NCBI GenBank assembly: GCA_013433145.1 | Contig: CM024179.1 | Span: 9,273,300-9,337,299 of the forward strand | DNA: 64,000 bases | Source: Ascaris suum | Taxonomy: Eukaryota > Nematoda > Chromadorea > Rhabditida > Ascarididae | Direction of reading: 5' to 3' | Part shown: in pieces, positions 29,038 to 41,877 of the stretch | Layout: each line of letters opens with the position of its first letter | How positions within the stretch are numbered: position 1 is the stretch's first letter | Position numbers and translations under genes: made by a program | The notes under the pieces: model-generated | Told to the model about the DNA's origin: nothing | Databases searched by the model: none | Seen by the model: the letters and a program-made list of their open reading frames with translations, nothing else

Positions 29038-30010
29038 TCGAAGTATTTTATGAAAATCTACTTCAGAGAAATAAAAATTATTTCGAAAAAAAAAAACGTA
29101 AAAAAATGAAAATTTGTTTCACTATATGGATTTATTACTTAATGACTATTGACAGCAACTTTCAATTTCATTTTTCTCTAATGACAAAAGATTGAAACAA
29201 CCAGCTGTTCGATTGAAGAAAATCAGCGAGAAAATAATGAACATAACTGCGCGGCTAAACAACTTCATGAATAACTTGTTGATAATTCAACTTACGACAC
29301 ATAAACTTGCCGTGAAAGTTTTGTTCATTTATAAAAGCTCAGAAAATTGTAAAACCGAAGCAAAAAGGATTAGCAAAATGCACTACAAGGTTAAGTATGC
29401 TATACGTGTTTTGCAAAACAGCTAAACGATTAGCGGAAATAATGCACGAATCGCTCCTAAAAAGTGTTACTATGTGACACCGCCAACGAAACCTTATTTC
29501 TTCATCAACCTCATCAGACGGGATTTCAGGGTCATTTCCTCTTTACAAAACAGTTATGAATTCATAGATTGTTTGACAACCGTCACTGAGAATATTTTCC
29601 AAACCTGTCGCCCCTTCAGTCCAACTTTCGTAAGCAATACTTAACTGAATTCGAAATTATCAGTTTCCGAAAGTTGTAATAAAATCGCAAAATTATAAGT
29701 GAAGGATGCTTATGTCACCATGATCATAAAATTGAGACCACGATGTGTACATTCGTATAAAATTAGCCTAAAAGAGAAAATAAACTTCTCATTTGCAATC
29801 GTGCTTGATTTTGTTGACTGATGCAAATTTTGCCAGAATAAGAAAAAAAAACTTTTGTCGCTAGCATGATCGATCATTTTTTTCTGAAACCGAAGATGCT
29901 GAGTGCTAACGGGAAATATGTATCACATTTGGCAAATTTTTTAGCTTTAGATCAAATATTAAAACAACAGATGCGTCAGTGGAATATATAACCTTAGGGG
30001 GACAAATTTT

Positions 30011-30146
30011 AATACCACTTAATCGATTTTGATCAACCATAGGTATCACTTAATCGACTTTGATCAATCTAATACCTCCGATTGACTTTGATCAATCTAA
30101 TCTAATACCTACGTAGGTATTACTTAATCTATTTTGATCAATCGTA
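30011..30146. repeat. Degenerate tandem repeat, TTGATCAAT core
   Basis: Four related copies of ACTTAATCGA-TTTGATCAA followed by TC-TAATACCT-like spacer, at about 30016, 30048, 30079 and 30122. Spacing is irregular, roughly 32-43 bp. A palindromic ACCTACGTAGGT lies at about 30107-30118. Confidence 0.7.
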
Positions 30147-33100
30147 AATATCAAATGCCATCGAAAAAAAATCAGTCCTGACGATCAGAGCGTAAAACAG
30201 ACTATTGTTTATGCAAACCGATAACGTTACTGCAAAAACGCCAGTAACATAAATCTCCGAAAGTTCCCTGTTAATATTACATGATATTAGTCTATGAGCT
30301 AAACGAAAAACGCTAAAAAATTAAGCCTACTTCGAAAAGCGATTCACAAACATGCGACGTTCGTTCGAAAAAAAAAAAAAGCTCTTGTAAGATAGAATTA
30401 TTGAAAAATTGAATTTGTAATGAGAGGAAATATGGCATCGCTCAAAAGTTGCCATCAATTTATTGATTAGAGAGAGGCTAAAAATTCGAAAAAAAAGTAT
30501 GGTGATTTTTTTCAATTTTAAAAAAAAAAATCACCGTAACTTTTTTTCAAATCTTTTTCAACCGATGAAACGAGTTTGCTGGAAAATTTGTTCATCGATA
30601 AAATCAATAAATATTTCCTCGACTAAAACGGAAACAAGAAAGCTACTCATTGAATTATTCACTTGCACATTTGCTCTTTGAAAGAAAAAAACTTTTTTCC
30701 CGTTATTTTTGTGAACGTTATTGCCATAAAATTCAATTGATATTAATAAATTCTTTTCAAAAGAAGAGACATGAGTGAATGCAATTATTGGTGATAGCCG
30801 GATCAAATAATTCGATGATAGTCGTGAGTTTATTTACTCGACTAGTCAAGCATCATCGACCAATACCATTTCATTGCAATACTCTCAATGAAGCCAGCAG
30901 AAACTTTCCCCTTATATTTTCTAACTTGATATTAATACGTGATATTAACAACCTTTATTTTAAAAAATTGAAAAATTTGAATCCAGATTTATATGAAATC
31001 AAATCTAGAGCTATATTATTGGTATTAAAATCATTTGGATTGAAAGGCATCAAAGTCAAAAAAGAAAAAAAAATTTTTTTTTAATTGATCAATCGAAAAA
31101 CAATGATTATTGACAAAATTGCCAAAAATGTGAAATTTTTACTTATACGATAATATCAGAAAATGGTTTGCTACGTATATTATTACGATTTCTATCACTA
31201 ATCTGATCGATAAGGAATATGTGATGGAAAAAAAAATTTCCTATATTTTGTTTGAAAAGCTGAAAAGCCTTAGAAAATTCTTTGCTTTATTTCAATGTTT
31301 GAATTTTAGCGCCATTTTGAAATGTAGATTCCAATCATATAAAACACTTAAGTAGAATATAGAAATTTTGACGAGAGGTGAACATTATAGAAACCCCTGA
31401 AGTATAATTCGTACAATGAAAGCTTGAATTCTAGATTGAAAGTAGGTGAAAATTTTTTCGTCATCATTTGGATTTTGATCGATTTCACTGAATGAAATTT
31501 TCAAGTGCCTAAAGTGCGACGAAATATTCGAAACATTTTTTTTTTTTTTTTTTTGCAATCGTATGAAAACAGGAATTGCAATCATTTGATGTTGAAGTGT
31601 TTAGCGTCAATCGCTAAGTATAAGACGACTAAAGCAGCACTTACAATTTCAGTCGATCATACCTCTAAATGTCGTTTATTTCGATGAATTTTTTCCACTA
31701 TGAAATTCAGGAATAGGAATTTCTCGAATTTTCATAGAAAATTTTCTTCATTCGTATAATAATTTTCGAAAATAAAATAAAATTACGATATTTTTCTATC
31801 GGTGAAAAATTAAATTGTGGAAAATCATTTTGAAAAGATTTTTCAAAAAATAATGAAAAAAAAAGATAAGCACTGTTAAGTTTTACTGTTGTTTAGAGCT
31901 GCTTTAGTCGATCACTTGGAGCGCTTAATAAATACAAGATTATTATCCTTTCTAAGAGGTCTTTTTCAGTTGAAACTAAAAAAGGTCAATGAGATTGGAG
32001 TAGAGATTGAAATTCTGTTATGCTTCAAATTACAATGAATTTTTTTCATCAAAAAAGCCCTCGTAAAAAAATATTACTCTATGATATCATATCTATTCGT
32101 GTGTAAATGTGTGCATTTTTCGACGTATTTGATTCCGAATCATTCAAGCTTATGATTTTAAACTTTGTAGAGATTTTTCGATAAGGATATACCCTCTCTT
32201 TTTCTGTCCTCCATCAACTTTGAAGTTCATGAACGAGTTTTGAGAAGAAAAAACCTACAAGCATTTCAAAACGCGTAAAAATTTGCATATATTTTACGTT
32301 AGCCGATCACATTATTGACCGATATGAGATGAAAATGAAATTTATGCAAAAATTCCGTTCCACGAAAGCAAAAATGATCGTTCAGAAGTGTTTCAAAAAT
32401 TGACCTTTTTTTGACCAAAAAGAGCTTTTCATGCACTTGTTTGTTCGGATGATTGTGATTCAACAAATGCATACTATTTAATTTCGATGCATTCTATGTG
32501 TGATTTTTTTTTTCATTATGCGCCCCACGCAAAATGAAATTACTACAACTGTTCATATTGTAAAATGAATCAAATATGAAAAATGGCATTTAGGAGAGAA
32601 TCATTTGCTAAGAGTTTTCAAATGCTTGATTTTTTTTTTGAATTTGTTTAGGAAAAGAAAAAACTTTATTATATGAAGATTATTAGTTGTTCATACTAGA
32701 GAAGTTGGAATTTATCCAAAAATTTTAGCATATTTATATACATATAACAAGCACATGTTTCGAGCATATTGAATATTCATAGGTATTGCTCTTTTTTTTG
32801 CTAATGATTTCTGTCAAATAAAACCTCATCATTTCCTCTTTTTCTGAGTGAAAAATGGAATGGGAATGGGGGGGGGGGGATTTTTTTTTCGCCTAGCACG
32901 TTGATTTTCTTGCTTACGAAAATAAATCAAAATTCTAACGCACAGTGTCGTGCAAAATTTTCAAACTGTACTTTAAAGGTTTTACAATTTTCTGCGAAAA
33001 AAAAATAGAAAATCTTTGACCGATAGTAATATTGTATAGGAAAACGCTCTCGAAAATCCCATTTTTACTCCAATGCTGAAGTTTGACTTGAAAATTTCAA

Positions 33101-34870
33101 AAAAATTTCAAAGATAAAGCATAAAACTTCAAACAGAAGAAAAAAAACACGGGAGAAAAGAAATGAAAAATTGGTATATATTTTTTAAGTTTTTTCGCAT
33201 TGAAAAATTTTAAAAATTCTACGAATTCTGAGAAAAATCGCATACGAGCATAAAATATTTGATCATTCCCTATCTTTTCTATTACGCTTACTGAGTCTGA
33301 AAAATTTCTTCAGAATTATTAAGTCATTCGGTATTTTAGCACATAAAAAACGTTGCAACTTTTCGAGGAAAAAAAACAACAGCATGAAAAATTCAAGTAG
33401 TTTTTTTTTTTTTTTTGGAATACATTTGCTTGTTTTTTTTTTCTTCGGAGTACAGTTTACATTCTTTGGGGTATACGAAAAAAAAATTAGCGAAGAACCG
33501 GTTTGACTTATTGCAAGTTTGTGTTTCGTTTGTGCTATAGAGTATAATACTTTCTAAAGTCTAACGAATAATGAATCCATTTTTTTTTGGCGTCACTGGA
33601 ACGCCTTAAAAACTCTTCAGCGCAATTAAAGCCTGTCATACCTGTGTGCAAATTATATTTGTATTTGTGTCTCGATTCATAGCATAGGATTTTATACTTT
33701 GGTGACGTTTAATATGATTTGCTTTGTATGATAATTTAGGCTTCATTTAAGCGGAATTTCCTAAACTGTTAGGCTGAATTTCAATTCATTCCTCCTCAGA
33801 TTTCAACTTGCGATAATTTTACTTCATCAATCGATTAAAATCTTTTTTCTTCTTTTCTCTTAACTGACCTTTAGATGTTCATAAAATGCAGTTGGATATT
33901 AGAGCGATGACAACAATCAGTTTAGTTGATCGGCTGTTCCATCAACTTATCTTACCCTTATCATTTTCAGCTTACCTTTATCAATCACCATAGCAAATTA
34001 TTTATTCCTAATCAGTTAATTATTTTCAAATATTAATTTCAACCTTTTTTTTTTCTTAAATTCGTTCTATGCGTATTGTAACACAAAATTCCGGCAATCT
34101 TTTCTCGTTGTAAATAACATCATTGAGAGTGACTGCCGATGATATTGGCGCATACGACATGGCATATTCAAAATACATTGAAAACCAATTTAATAAATGT
34201 AAAATTGATCAATAATTTAAGCGAAGTTAAGAAATTTATGCAAAATGATATGAAAAAAAACTACTCATAATTTTTTGAGTCAATTTTTAAGGATCATTCT
34301 AGGCATTAGGAGATGCCGATGTGAAATGAACGCTAGCATAAGAGAATCGAGGAGCCGAAACAATATATTTAACCAAAAGTACTGCTATAAAATACTATGT
34401 TCCATTAAATAGGCAACAAGTTTAATATTCGTATCGTCGTCGCTTTTCATACTTTCCACAAGCGTCGTTATTCATATCATAAAAATGTCTATATATTCAT
34501 ATTCATACATCTATCGTCATATATTTTGTTAATTTATTTTTACACCATGATCAAAATTTTCCTCCCAGAAAATTTCTAATTTCAGCTGAATTTTTCAATG
34601 AAATACTCGAATAAATTATGCTCAATTTAGAGAGAAAAAAAAAAACAAAAATAGAGATTATGATAATAAACGGATATAATCGGAATGAAATTTTTTTTTG
34701 CAACCTCTCTTCATGTTTCTTTAAAGGTAATTCCTCAAAAAAAAAACAGCCTTTACATGTTTTTCGGATATTTTCTCTTCGTTTCGTTTCTTTATTTTTA
34801 TAATATTTTCTTTTCGAAATCATTGTTGTTTTAAAATTGTCCTCGATCATTTTTCGATTCATTTTCATCT

Positions 34871-34938
34871 ATGAATGCTATCCTAATCGTTGTTCTCATA
34901 GTTTTGTGGATATTCTTGATCGTTCGTTCGTTTCATAA
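34871..34938 (+). CDS. Candidate alternative first exon (membrane leader) for elongase 2
   Basis: ATG followed by a strongly hydrophobic run, MNAILIVVLIVLWIFLIVRS, then FH and a split Lys codon ending AA before a GTATGA donor. This is the same phase (two bases, AA) as the normal first exon of elongase 2, so joining it to exon 2 at 36047 would keep the frame and the same Lys. It would add a membrane segment or signal anchor in place of the usual 38-residue N-terminus. Alternatives are a short uORF in a 5' UTR exon, or chance. No transcript evidence is available. Confidence 0.3.
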
Positions 34939-35535
34939 GTATGAAATTTTTTTTTGCTAAAAATTCTCATAAAATTTTTCTCTTATAATTTCTCATTGAA
35001 ATTTTCAACTTTTTCATTGAACTATTTTCAACTATGAATTCGTTTTGCTTTTTAGAAGATGATGCGCTTTTTTTTTAATATTATGTTATTGTATATGGAT
35101 GTAGATATGAGAAATGATAAAATTATTCCAATGATAAAGTTCAAAGTTCAGTCTTATAAAATTTAAAGAGGTAAATTTATATGTCGTTTTTCTTTCTAAA
35201 TTTCCTTCAATTTTTAAAATTCTTAGAAATTTTCTCATATTACGACATTGAGATATATGCATTCATTATTGATCGAAAATATTGCAAAAAAAAGAAAGTA
35301 TAAAAGAATTTCCGATTCGTTGCGATAATGATATTGAAATGAAACGGAGAATAGCGTCATAGAGTGATTTCAAGAAATATCGTCGCCTAATAATCGGCAA
35401 TTGTAAGAAAATTTTTGAAGTTATAAAAAAAAAGCTTTTTTATTTCCACCGACTTATGGACCTTCGTCGTCATCATAATTTCATACTTTATAAATATCCA
35501 TACAAAATATCCATAAAAATTTAGGCAATTCAACT

Positions 35536-38500
35536 ATGGAAAGCCTCACCGATGCTATTGATGCGATTCGCTCACATATCCATCAACTTAATGAATTCGA
35601 AATTTATGCAAATAATACCACTAATTCACTTCATAATGACTACGTTTATAAGTAGGCCTCTTTATTTTGTCGTTTAAATGTTTCATTTAATACATTTAAT
35701 GGGGATTTATTCGATTCACAACAAAAGACGTTTAGAGAATTTTGAAATGAAATTTATTTATAATATATCTATAAATATGCGCTAATTTGACTATTTTCCT
35801 TCTTTTTCAACTCGGGTATTTATTTAGTTAAAACTCTACGTACAACCAACCATTCTCTGCTTCTCATTTTGCCGATCAAATCGCCAATTAGAATACACAT
35901 GTGATTGCTGTTGCATAATGGTTATTAGTTCAACGGTCAATAAATTGACCACTGACCAATCGATGACCATAAGTTGGTAGATAAGAGTAAAGTAGATAAA
36001 AAAATCTTCCAACTATTGAAAATTATCCTAGTAATAATCATTTCAGATTCGCCCTATCGTTTGAACGAATCGATGATCCAGTTGCATATACATTATTTGT
36101 GCAAAAATACTGGTATCATTCCATAACGATATCGATATTCTATTTCTTAAGTGTAAAATTTCTTCAACGTATTATGAGTAATCGAGAGCCATTCCAACTT
36201 AAACGTCCACTTCTCTTGTGGAATACTTTTCTCGCTATTTTTAGCTTTTTCGGATTCATTCGTACTATCGAGGTATATAGTTATATAATTATTTCCATAG
36301 TTAATATTTTTAAATTACAATTCAACAAATGCAAATACATCCAAGTAATTGGCGTAATAAATATAAAGCATCTTTTATTAAAGCGAACTTTCGTTCTAGC
36401 ACAGTAGTCAGTGATAATCGCTGCTTGATAATCTGTGAAAACTTTATTAGCTCGTACATAAAAGCATTATGCTCGATATTTGCATATCACTAATATTGAT
36501 AAGTTAGAAGTGATATTCAATGAAAGATGATAAAATAGGAATGTAATTATATGATAATAATAGTTAACCCACCGGAGGAAAATGTTTTCAATGTTTCAAT
36601 AATTATTGGCAATTGAGAAATCTCTGTAGAAGTCAAATCTCTGTTATATAATTTAGGTTATTTGTTTGATTGTTGTAGTAAGTGAAATAATTTCCTGATC
36701 AAAATTCATTTCAATCTTAGCTAAGCATATAGCAATTTAGAATGATAAGAAAAAAATCGTTGGAAAAATCATTTTTGAATGAAATTCGACTTTTTGAATT
36801 ATTTATTTTTTTCTTTCAACGTTTTGAAGATTTACTGACTATTTATACCTTCATTCTTATGCCTCCTTCTTCCCATCCTCCCCCTCCCATATCCTTTCTT
36901 ATCTCGCATTCCTCCATCCTTCCTTCCTGCACTTAGCGAGCCGATTTCCTAGGTATGGGGGCTCTGGTAAATAAACCTTTAAACCATACAACTAGAAAAT
37001 TTCAGTTAAATTTAAAAAAATTAATATTCAGACGAGAAAATTTAATAATTCAGGAAAAATTAAAATCTAATTTAATAAAATAAAACAAAATTAACTTAAC
37101 CAAACAGTTAAGGTTGAAATTAAATTTAATTAAATTGAAAAAAAACAAAATTAAGCAAAATTTTAATTCAGTTAAAAAAATTAAAATTTAATAATTTGAA
37201 AAATTTTATTTGAAAGACTTAACAAAAAATTTTTTAAAAAAATTAAGCAAGATGTTCAGCTGAGCCTAGAAAGGCGTACTACCATTTCTTTGACCTTGAT
37301 ATTCAAGCATTTTGAACGATGAAAATACGTGAGAACTTACTATTTGAATCATTCACTTTTGTTCGAAAAAAAAAAGCGGTCAAACCGACTGGTTCTGAAA
37401 GGAAACCGAATGTTCCGCTTGTCTGAAAAAAAAAGTACTCTTCCTGCTTTATAACGTTGATGTAGCGTTTGTCACCGGAAAATCTTGAAAACTTTTCACC
37501 GACACACTTTAGAATTCTCTACCGAACTTCTTTATGATCGCTTTACTTGCTTCCTGATATTGGATTGTTAGAGCAGATTCAGAAACGCCACTTCATCCCT
37601 ATCGCTTTTCGCAACATTTGCTCTAGGTATATAAGAGTTAATTTATACAACCAGATTGAAAATCTTTTACCTAGAAACGTTGATGTATAGCAAACTCAAA
37701 GTCTATATAATTCTTTGATATGAAGTTGCACGCGGCTTTTCCGACATCTTCAGTTGAAGAAATTTTTCACTATTCATCGGTTAACATTGAAAGCTATTAT
37801 GAGTTGCTAGTTGTCAGCAAAAAACAATACCGCAGACCAAATAACGTTCAATAAAATTTCTATGTAAATGTTGTATAATGACTGAAATCCGCTCGTTGTT
37901 GACAACTCACAATGTCGACATTTAGTCCATTCATTATTGCTGATGATTAGCCGTCTCGTATTTCAAACTTATTGTTGCTCCCATATAGTAAATGAATTCC
38001 AAAGTGTTTGAAATCAATTTGCCCAGGGCAATACGTTTGTAGACGGTTTTTGCCTCATTCTCTTTTTGGTGCTCTTTTTTTTTTGTTCTCTACTTCGTAT
38101 CTTTCTTGTTTGCTTGTCTTCTAATAATTCCTGAGTTTTTTTGGTCACCTCAACATGTCGAAAAAAGTTTCCAAAAAAAAAAGAAGTCGAATTTATCTGT
38201 CACTCTCATTCTCTTAATAAAATCATCCTATATATTTCTTTAGCGGTTCATTTTAACAAGTCTGTATCAAAATTCACTAATGCAAGATCAGATCACTATC
38301 AGATAAAATTAGATTTTCACAATTATCAGTCATCTTCCTTTTCGACCTTTCATTCCGCTTATTTTTTTGAAGATGTTATTTGTGATACACATTTTCCAGG
38401 ATGTTATTATCAGTTTATACTTTTCAGGATGTTATTTACAGTTTATATTATCTTGGTATATTTCATTCGTTGTGCTATACGATCAATCCGTATGGTGTGG

Positions 38501-41500
38501 CCGCATTTTGGGCATTATTGTTTGCAATTTCAAAAGTGGTCGAACTTGGTGATACATACTTTATTGTATTGAAGAAGAAACCTCTTACATTCTTGCATTG
38601 TTATCATCATATTGTTGTTCTTATTGGTACTATACATGGAGGTTTGTATTATATTAATTATTCACTCCTTTCTATATCGATATGCTTTTTATGTTAAGAA
38701 AAAAAATTTATGATAAGAAAAAACATGGGAAAATGTGTTTTATGTTTTTAGGTGTCATTTATGAATCATGTTTTTCAGCATGTTATTTTTCAGGATCACA
38801 GGATATTTCAGGATGTCTATGATACACATTCCGGACGAAAATGTGTTAAACCTTTCCACCTTGCAGTTTTTGAATTTTATGCTCTCAATTAAATAACCTT
38901 TATTTTAGCCGTTGTTAAGTAAGTCTCTTATTACTTCCTTGAAATGAGTTTTAACAGCCCATCGTTTGTAGAATGCCTTCCCCTACGCACCACTTCCCTC
39001 ACTGAATCCTTCCCTCCATGCCACTCTTTATCCATCTTCCGTAGAAGTAGATTAAAGACGATTAATGATGCAAGCAGGTTATGAGCTTGTCGTAGGTCAT
39101 ATGACTGTCACCTTGAGAAAGGTATATAACCTTGAAAGATATTTAAATTTCAACATATAGTCGATAATATTAAAAGATTGCCGTTTGGAGGTGCAGCACA
39201 TTCGGCTCATGGACGCTTCTTTATTGCGATGAACTATTTTGTGCATTGTATAATGTATTCCTATTTCGCATATACATCTTATGGATGGCGTCCATCACGG
39301 TTCACTTTTTTTGCTTACAATTTATTACTTCAATAAAGAAATTAAATTTCCCACAACTAAAAAAAAAAATGAAATCACCTCTAGATATGCAATTTTGTAT
39401 CGCAATAATTTTGAATAGTTTGCATAAAATAAATTTTAAGAATTTTAGCTAAAATCAAGAATTAATAGAAATTTAATTGGTTGCAATCTTTCTCATACAA
39501 AATAGAATTTCTTTAATGTTTATTAAAGAGAAAATGCTTCAACTAAATAAATCAAACAATATAATTGAAAAAGGGAATGAGAAAGCGAATAATAATAAAA
39601 AAACGAGAAATAAAATATGCTTGAGGAGTTAATTTTTTTTTAAATCGTTGCTTGATTTATGCGATCTTAGAGAGTTAATTCATTATGACGTTGTTTCAAT
39701 AGAAAATGGTGGTAGGTTTCTTTTTTTCTGGAAGAAAATAAACAGATCGAATACTACTTATTTGTTCTACAATGAACATTTTTATTCCACCTTTTTCTAG
39801 TATAGTAAAGAAAAAATATTCACCTCGAATAAAAAACGTATTTATGTTTTTATTTTTTTTTTTTTTAAATTGGTCATATTTTTCAGCCGAGTAGAAAAAT
39901 GAATCGATATGACGATAGATATTTTTATATTCTCAATCAATCGATTATCGAATTTCATAATTTACATCAAAGAAAGCAAAATAAAATATTTTTGTATTAA
40001 TTTATAGGATTAACCAATTAAAAAAAAAGACGTCTGCATAAAGTTCTTCTTTTTTTTTCTATGATCCGATTAGCATTAAATGATATCAATTTTTTTTTAA
40101 TTGCTTCTAAAGTGTTTTTATTTTTCATCGTTTTGAAGTGGATAAATTAGCATATGGAATTCTATAGAGTTCTACACTTGAAACTATCGAGTAAATAAAT
40201 GCGAATAAATAGCTACGCATAGAATTAAGATTGTTTATGATATCGCTTTGCAGATATAAATTTATGAGAAAAGAAAAATGGAAAAAAAAACAAATGAAAT
40301 TTCATATTATTCCATTTATTCCATTTGTTCAATAAATACGTTTTTCATCATTTCAATAAAAGAAATAACGTTTGAATATTTTAATTCATCAATTTTTTCC
40401 AAAATATATTAAATTCGAAAATATAATAATTTCTTTTTTCTTCAGGTCGATGTCAATGCTTGTAACAACATTACAAATAGCACAAATGTTGATTGGAATT
40501 ACAATCAATTCTCTTGTCCATCAAATTAAACTATACGAAAGTGCTCCGTATGTGTTTTTAATATCCGCTTTGATTCTCAACGATTTTGAATGAAAATTTT
40601 AAGTATAGAATTCCCCGGGATCAGTTTTATTTTTATTTAGCGATTTTATTCCTAAAATTTAACTAAAAAAAGAATTTTATTTTATTCCTTATTATTTAGC
40701 GATTCGTATATATATTAATGCTTGAAAAGTTTATCTGAGAACATATACTCTAAACTATGCATCATTGATGTAATTGGATGATCACAGCACAAATTACTGA
40801 ACATATTTTAGACTAGGTTCTTTCAAGTTTATTGTTTAACGTGGAATTGAATTAGCAAGAATTATAAGAATGAAGCTGTAAGAAGAGAAAATTAGGCTTA
40901 GACAAGTTTATAGAATTTCATCTTTGAGAAATGGTTGCTGTCAAATTAAATGAGGAAACAATTTTTGAGCAAGACATCAGGTTGCAGGAAAAAAAATGCT
41001 CATTGCAATGAAAGAGTAACAAGTCTAAAGTTACTAAAAAAAACAACAACTACCTCATCAAAGAGCGTCAATAATTCTTACTTTAAATCAAACGTTCTCA
41101 AGAGCGATTTATTGAAGAGACCTCAATAAGGGGTTTGTGCTAATCTGAAATATGACCGCGCTAATTCTGAATTAAGAAAGCGTTTCTCATTGAAGCTTGT
41201 GCGATAATTTATATTTCAATCTGCTACTGCTGCTGCTGCTGCAAAAAAAAAAAATCTATCCCAATATTAAGAAAAAAGGATGCCCTAACTTAACGATGAT
41301 TCTTTGCAAAAACAGCGATGTAATCTTCCGTATAAAAAATGATGAATTTAAGAAGACTTAAAAATTGCTTTCATTGCAAAAAATTTAACTAAAATTAAAC
41401 TTTTTCGTTTTTCAGATATGAATTTCTTTTTCTTTTTACGTTTTATTTTCGAGAAAATCATATTTTTATTGAAAGAAACTATTCACGCCTAAGCAATAAG

Positions 41501-41867
41501 ATCGTAATATCGAATGATCTTTTCTTGCAAATTTTATCTCTTCTCCTCCTTCTCCCATCCGTACGTCCTTTTGAATCCTTCAGCTATGCCGAAATTCGGT
41601 CAACAACGTTAACATATTTTTGAGACTTATATTTCAATTATTAGTACGCGAGGTTTTCTGTTGACTTTGATTATATGAGAGCAACGTTAACAGCATTACT
41701 TGGTTCCCATTTTTTTCCCACCATATACTACTTTCAGATGTCAGCAAACGATGGGACACGTCTACCTTGGCTACGTTATCTATGGATCGTTTGCAGCGCT
41801 CTTTATTCACTTCTATATTAATGCCTACTATCTATCGCCAAGAAGTAAACATAAGAAGGCCGAATAA
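35536..41867 (+). CDS. ELO-family fatty acid elongase 2 (298 aa)
   Basis: Second tandem ELO elongase, ER membrane condensing enzyme. Exons: 35536-35651, 36047-36272, 38428-38641, 39191-39299, 40446-40547 and 41738-41867 (stop TAA). Internal exon lengths equal those of elongase 1. Motifs: [10 protein letters not shown], histidine box HCYHH at residues 171-175 (Cys where the paralogues have Tyr), [13 protein letters not shown] around 199-211, and TTLQIAQ around 229-235. The C-terminus is KKAE, a dilysine KKxx ER-retrieval signal. The start ATG lies 11 nt after TTTAG, a possible trans-splice acceptor. Intron 2 is unusually long (2155 bp) and ends in a duplicated acceptor. The exon 4 acceptor (TTTGGAG) and donor (GTTCAC) are weak but phase and homology support them. 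Confidence 0.92.
38371..38446. repeat. Duplicated splice acceptor and exon start at elongase-2 exon 3
   Basis: The motif CAGGATGTTATT followed by CAGTTTATA occurs twice in tandem: 38397-38419 and 38425-38446. The second is the real acceptor and exon start. A third partial relative (AGATGTTATTTGTGATACACATTTTCC) precedes them at 38371, and a similar piece (AGGATGTCTATGATACACATTCC) follows the exon at about 38811. The two acceptors are 28 nt apart, so use of the first would shift the frame. Confidence 0.8.
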
Positions 41868-41871
41868 TATA

Positions 41872-41877
41872 AATAAA
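41872..41877 (+). terminator. Candidate polyadenylation signal of elongase 2
   Basis: AATAAA starting five bases after the stop codon. Very close, so a more distal signal may be used instead. Confidence 0.35.

Larger units (their letters stand above)
28957..35535. other. Spacer between elongases 1 and 2, one candidate exon
   Basis: About 6.6 kb with many A and T homopolymers and no convincing gene. It holds the AATAAA pair at 29027, degenerate tandem repeats at 30011-30146, a short G run at about 32870, and one candidate coding exon at 34871-34938 described separately. The remaining open frames are short and dominated by Phe/Lys runs from poly-T/poly-A. Confidence 0.6.

Noticed and set aside
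34551..34868. 105-codon minus-strand frame
   Set aside because: Lys/Phe/Ile-rich product of homopolymers; no family signature.
38141..38572. 143-codon + frame over elongase-2 exon 3
   Set aside because: Shifted relative to the elongase frame, which carries the histidine box; it is a shadow helped by the duplicated acceptor.
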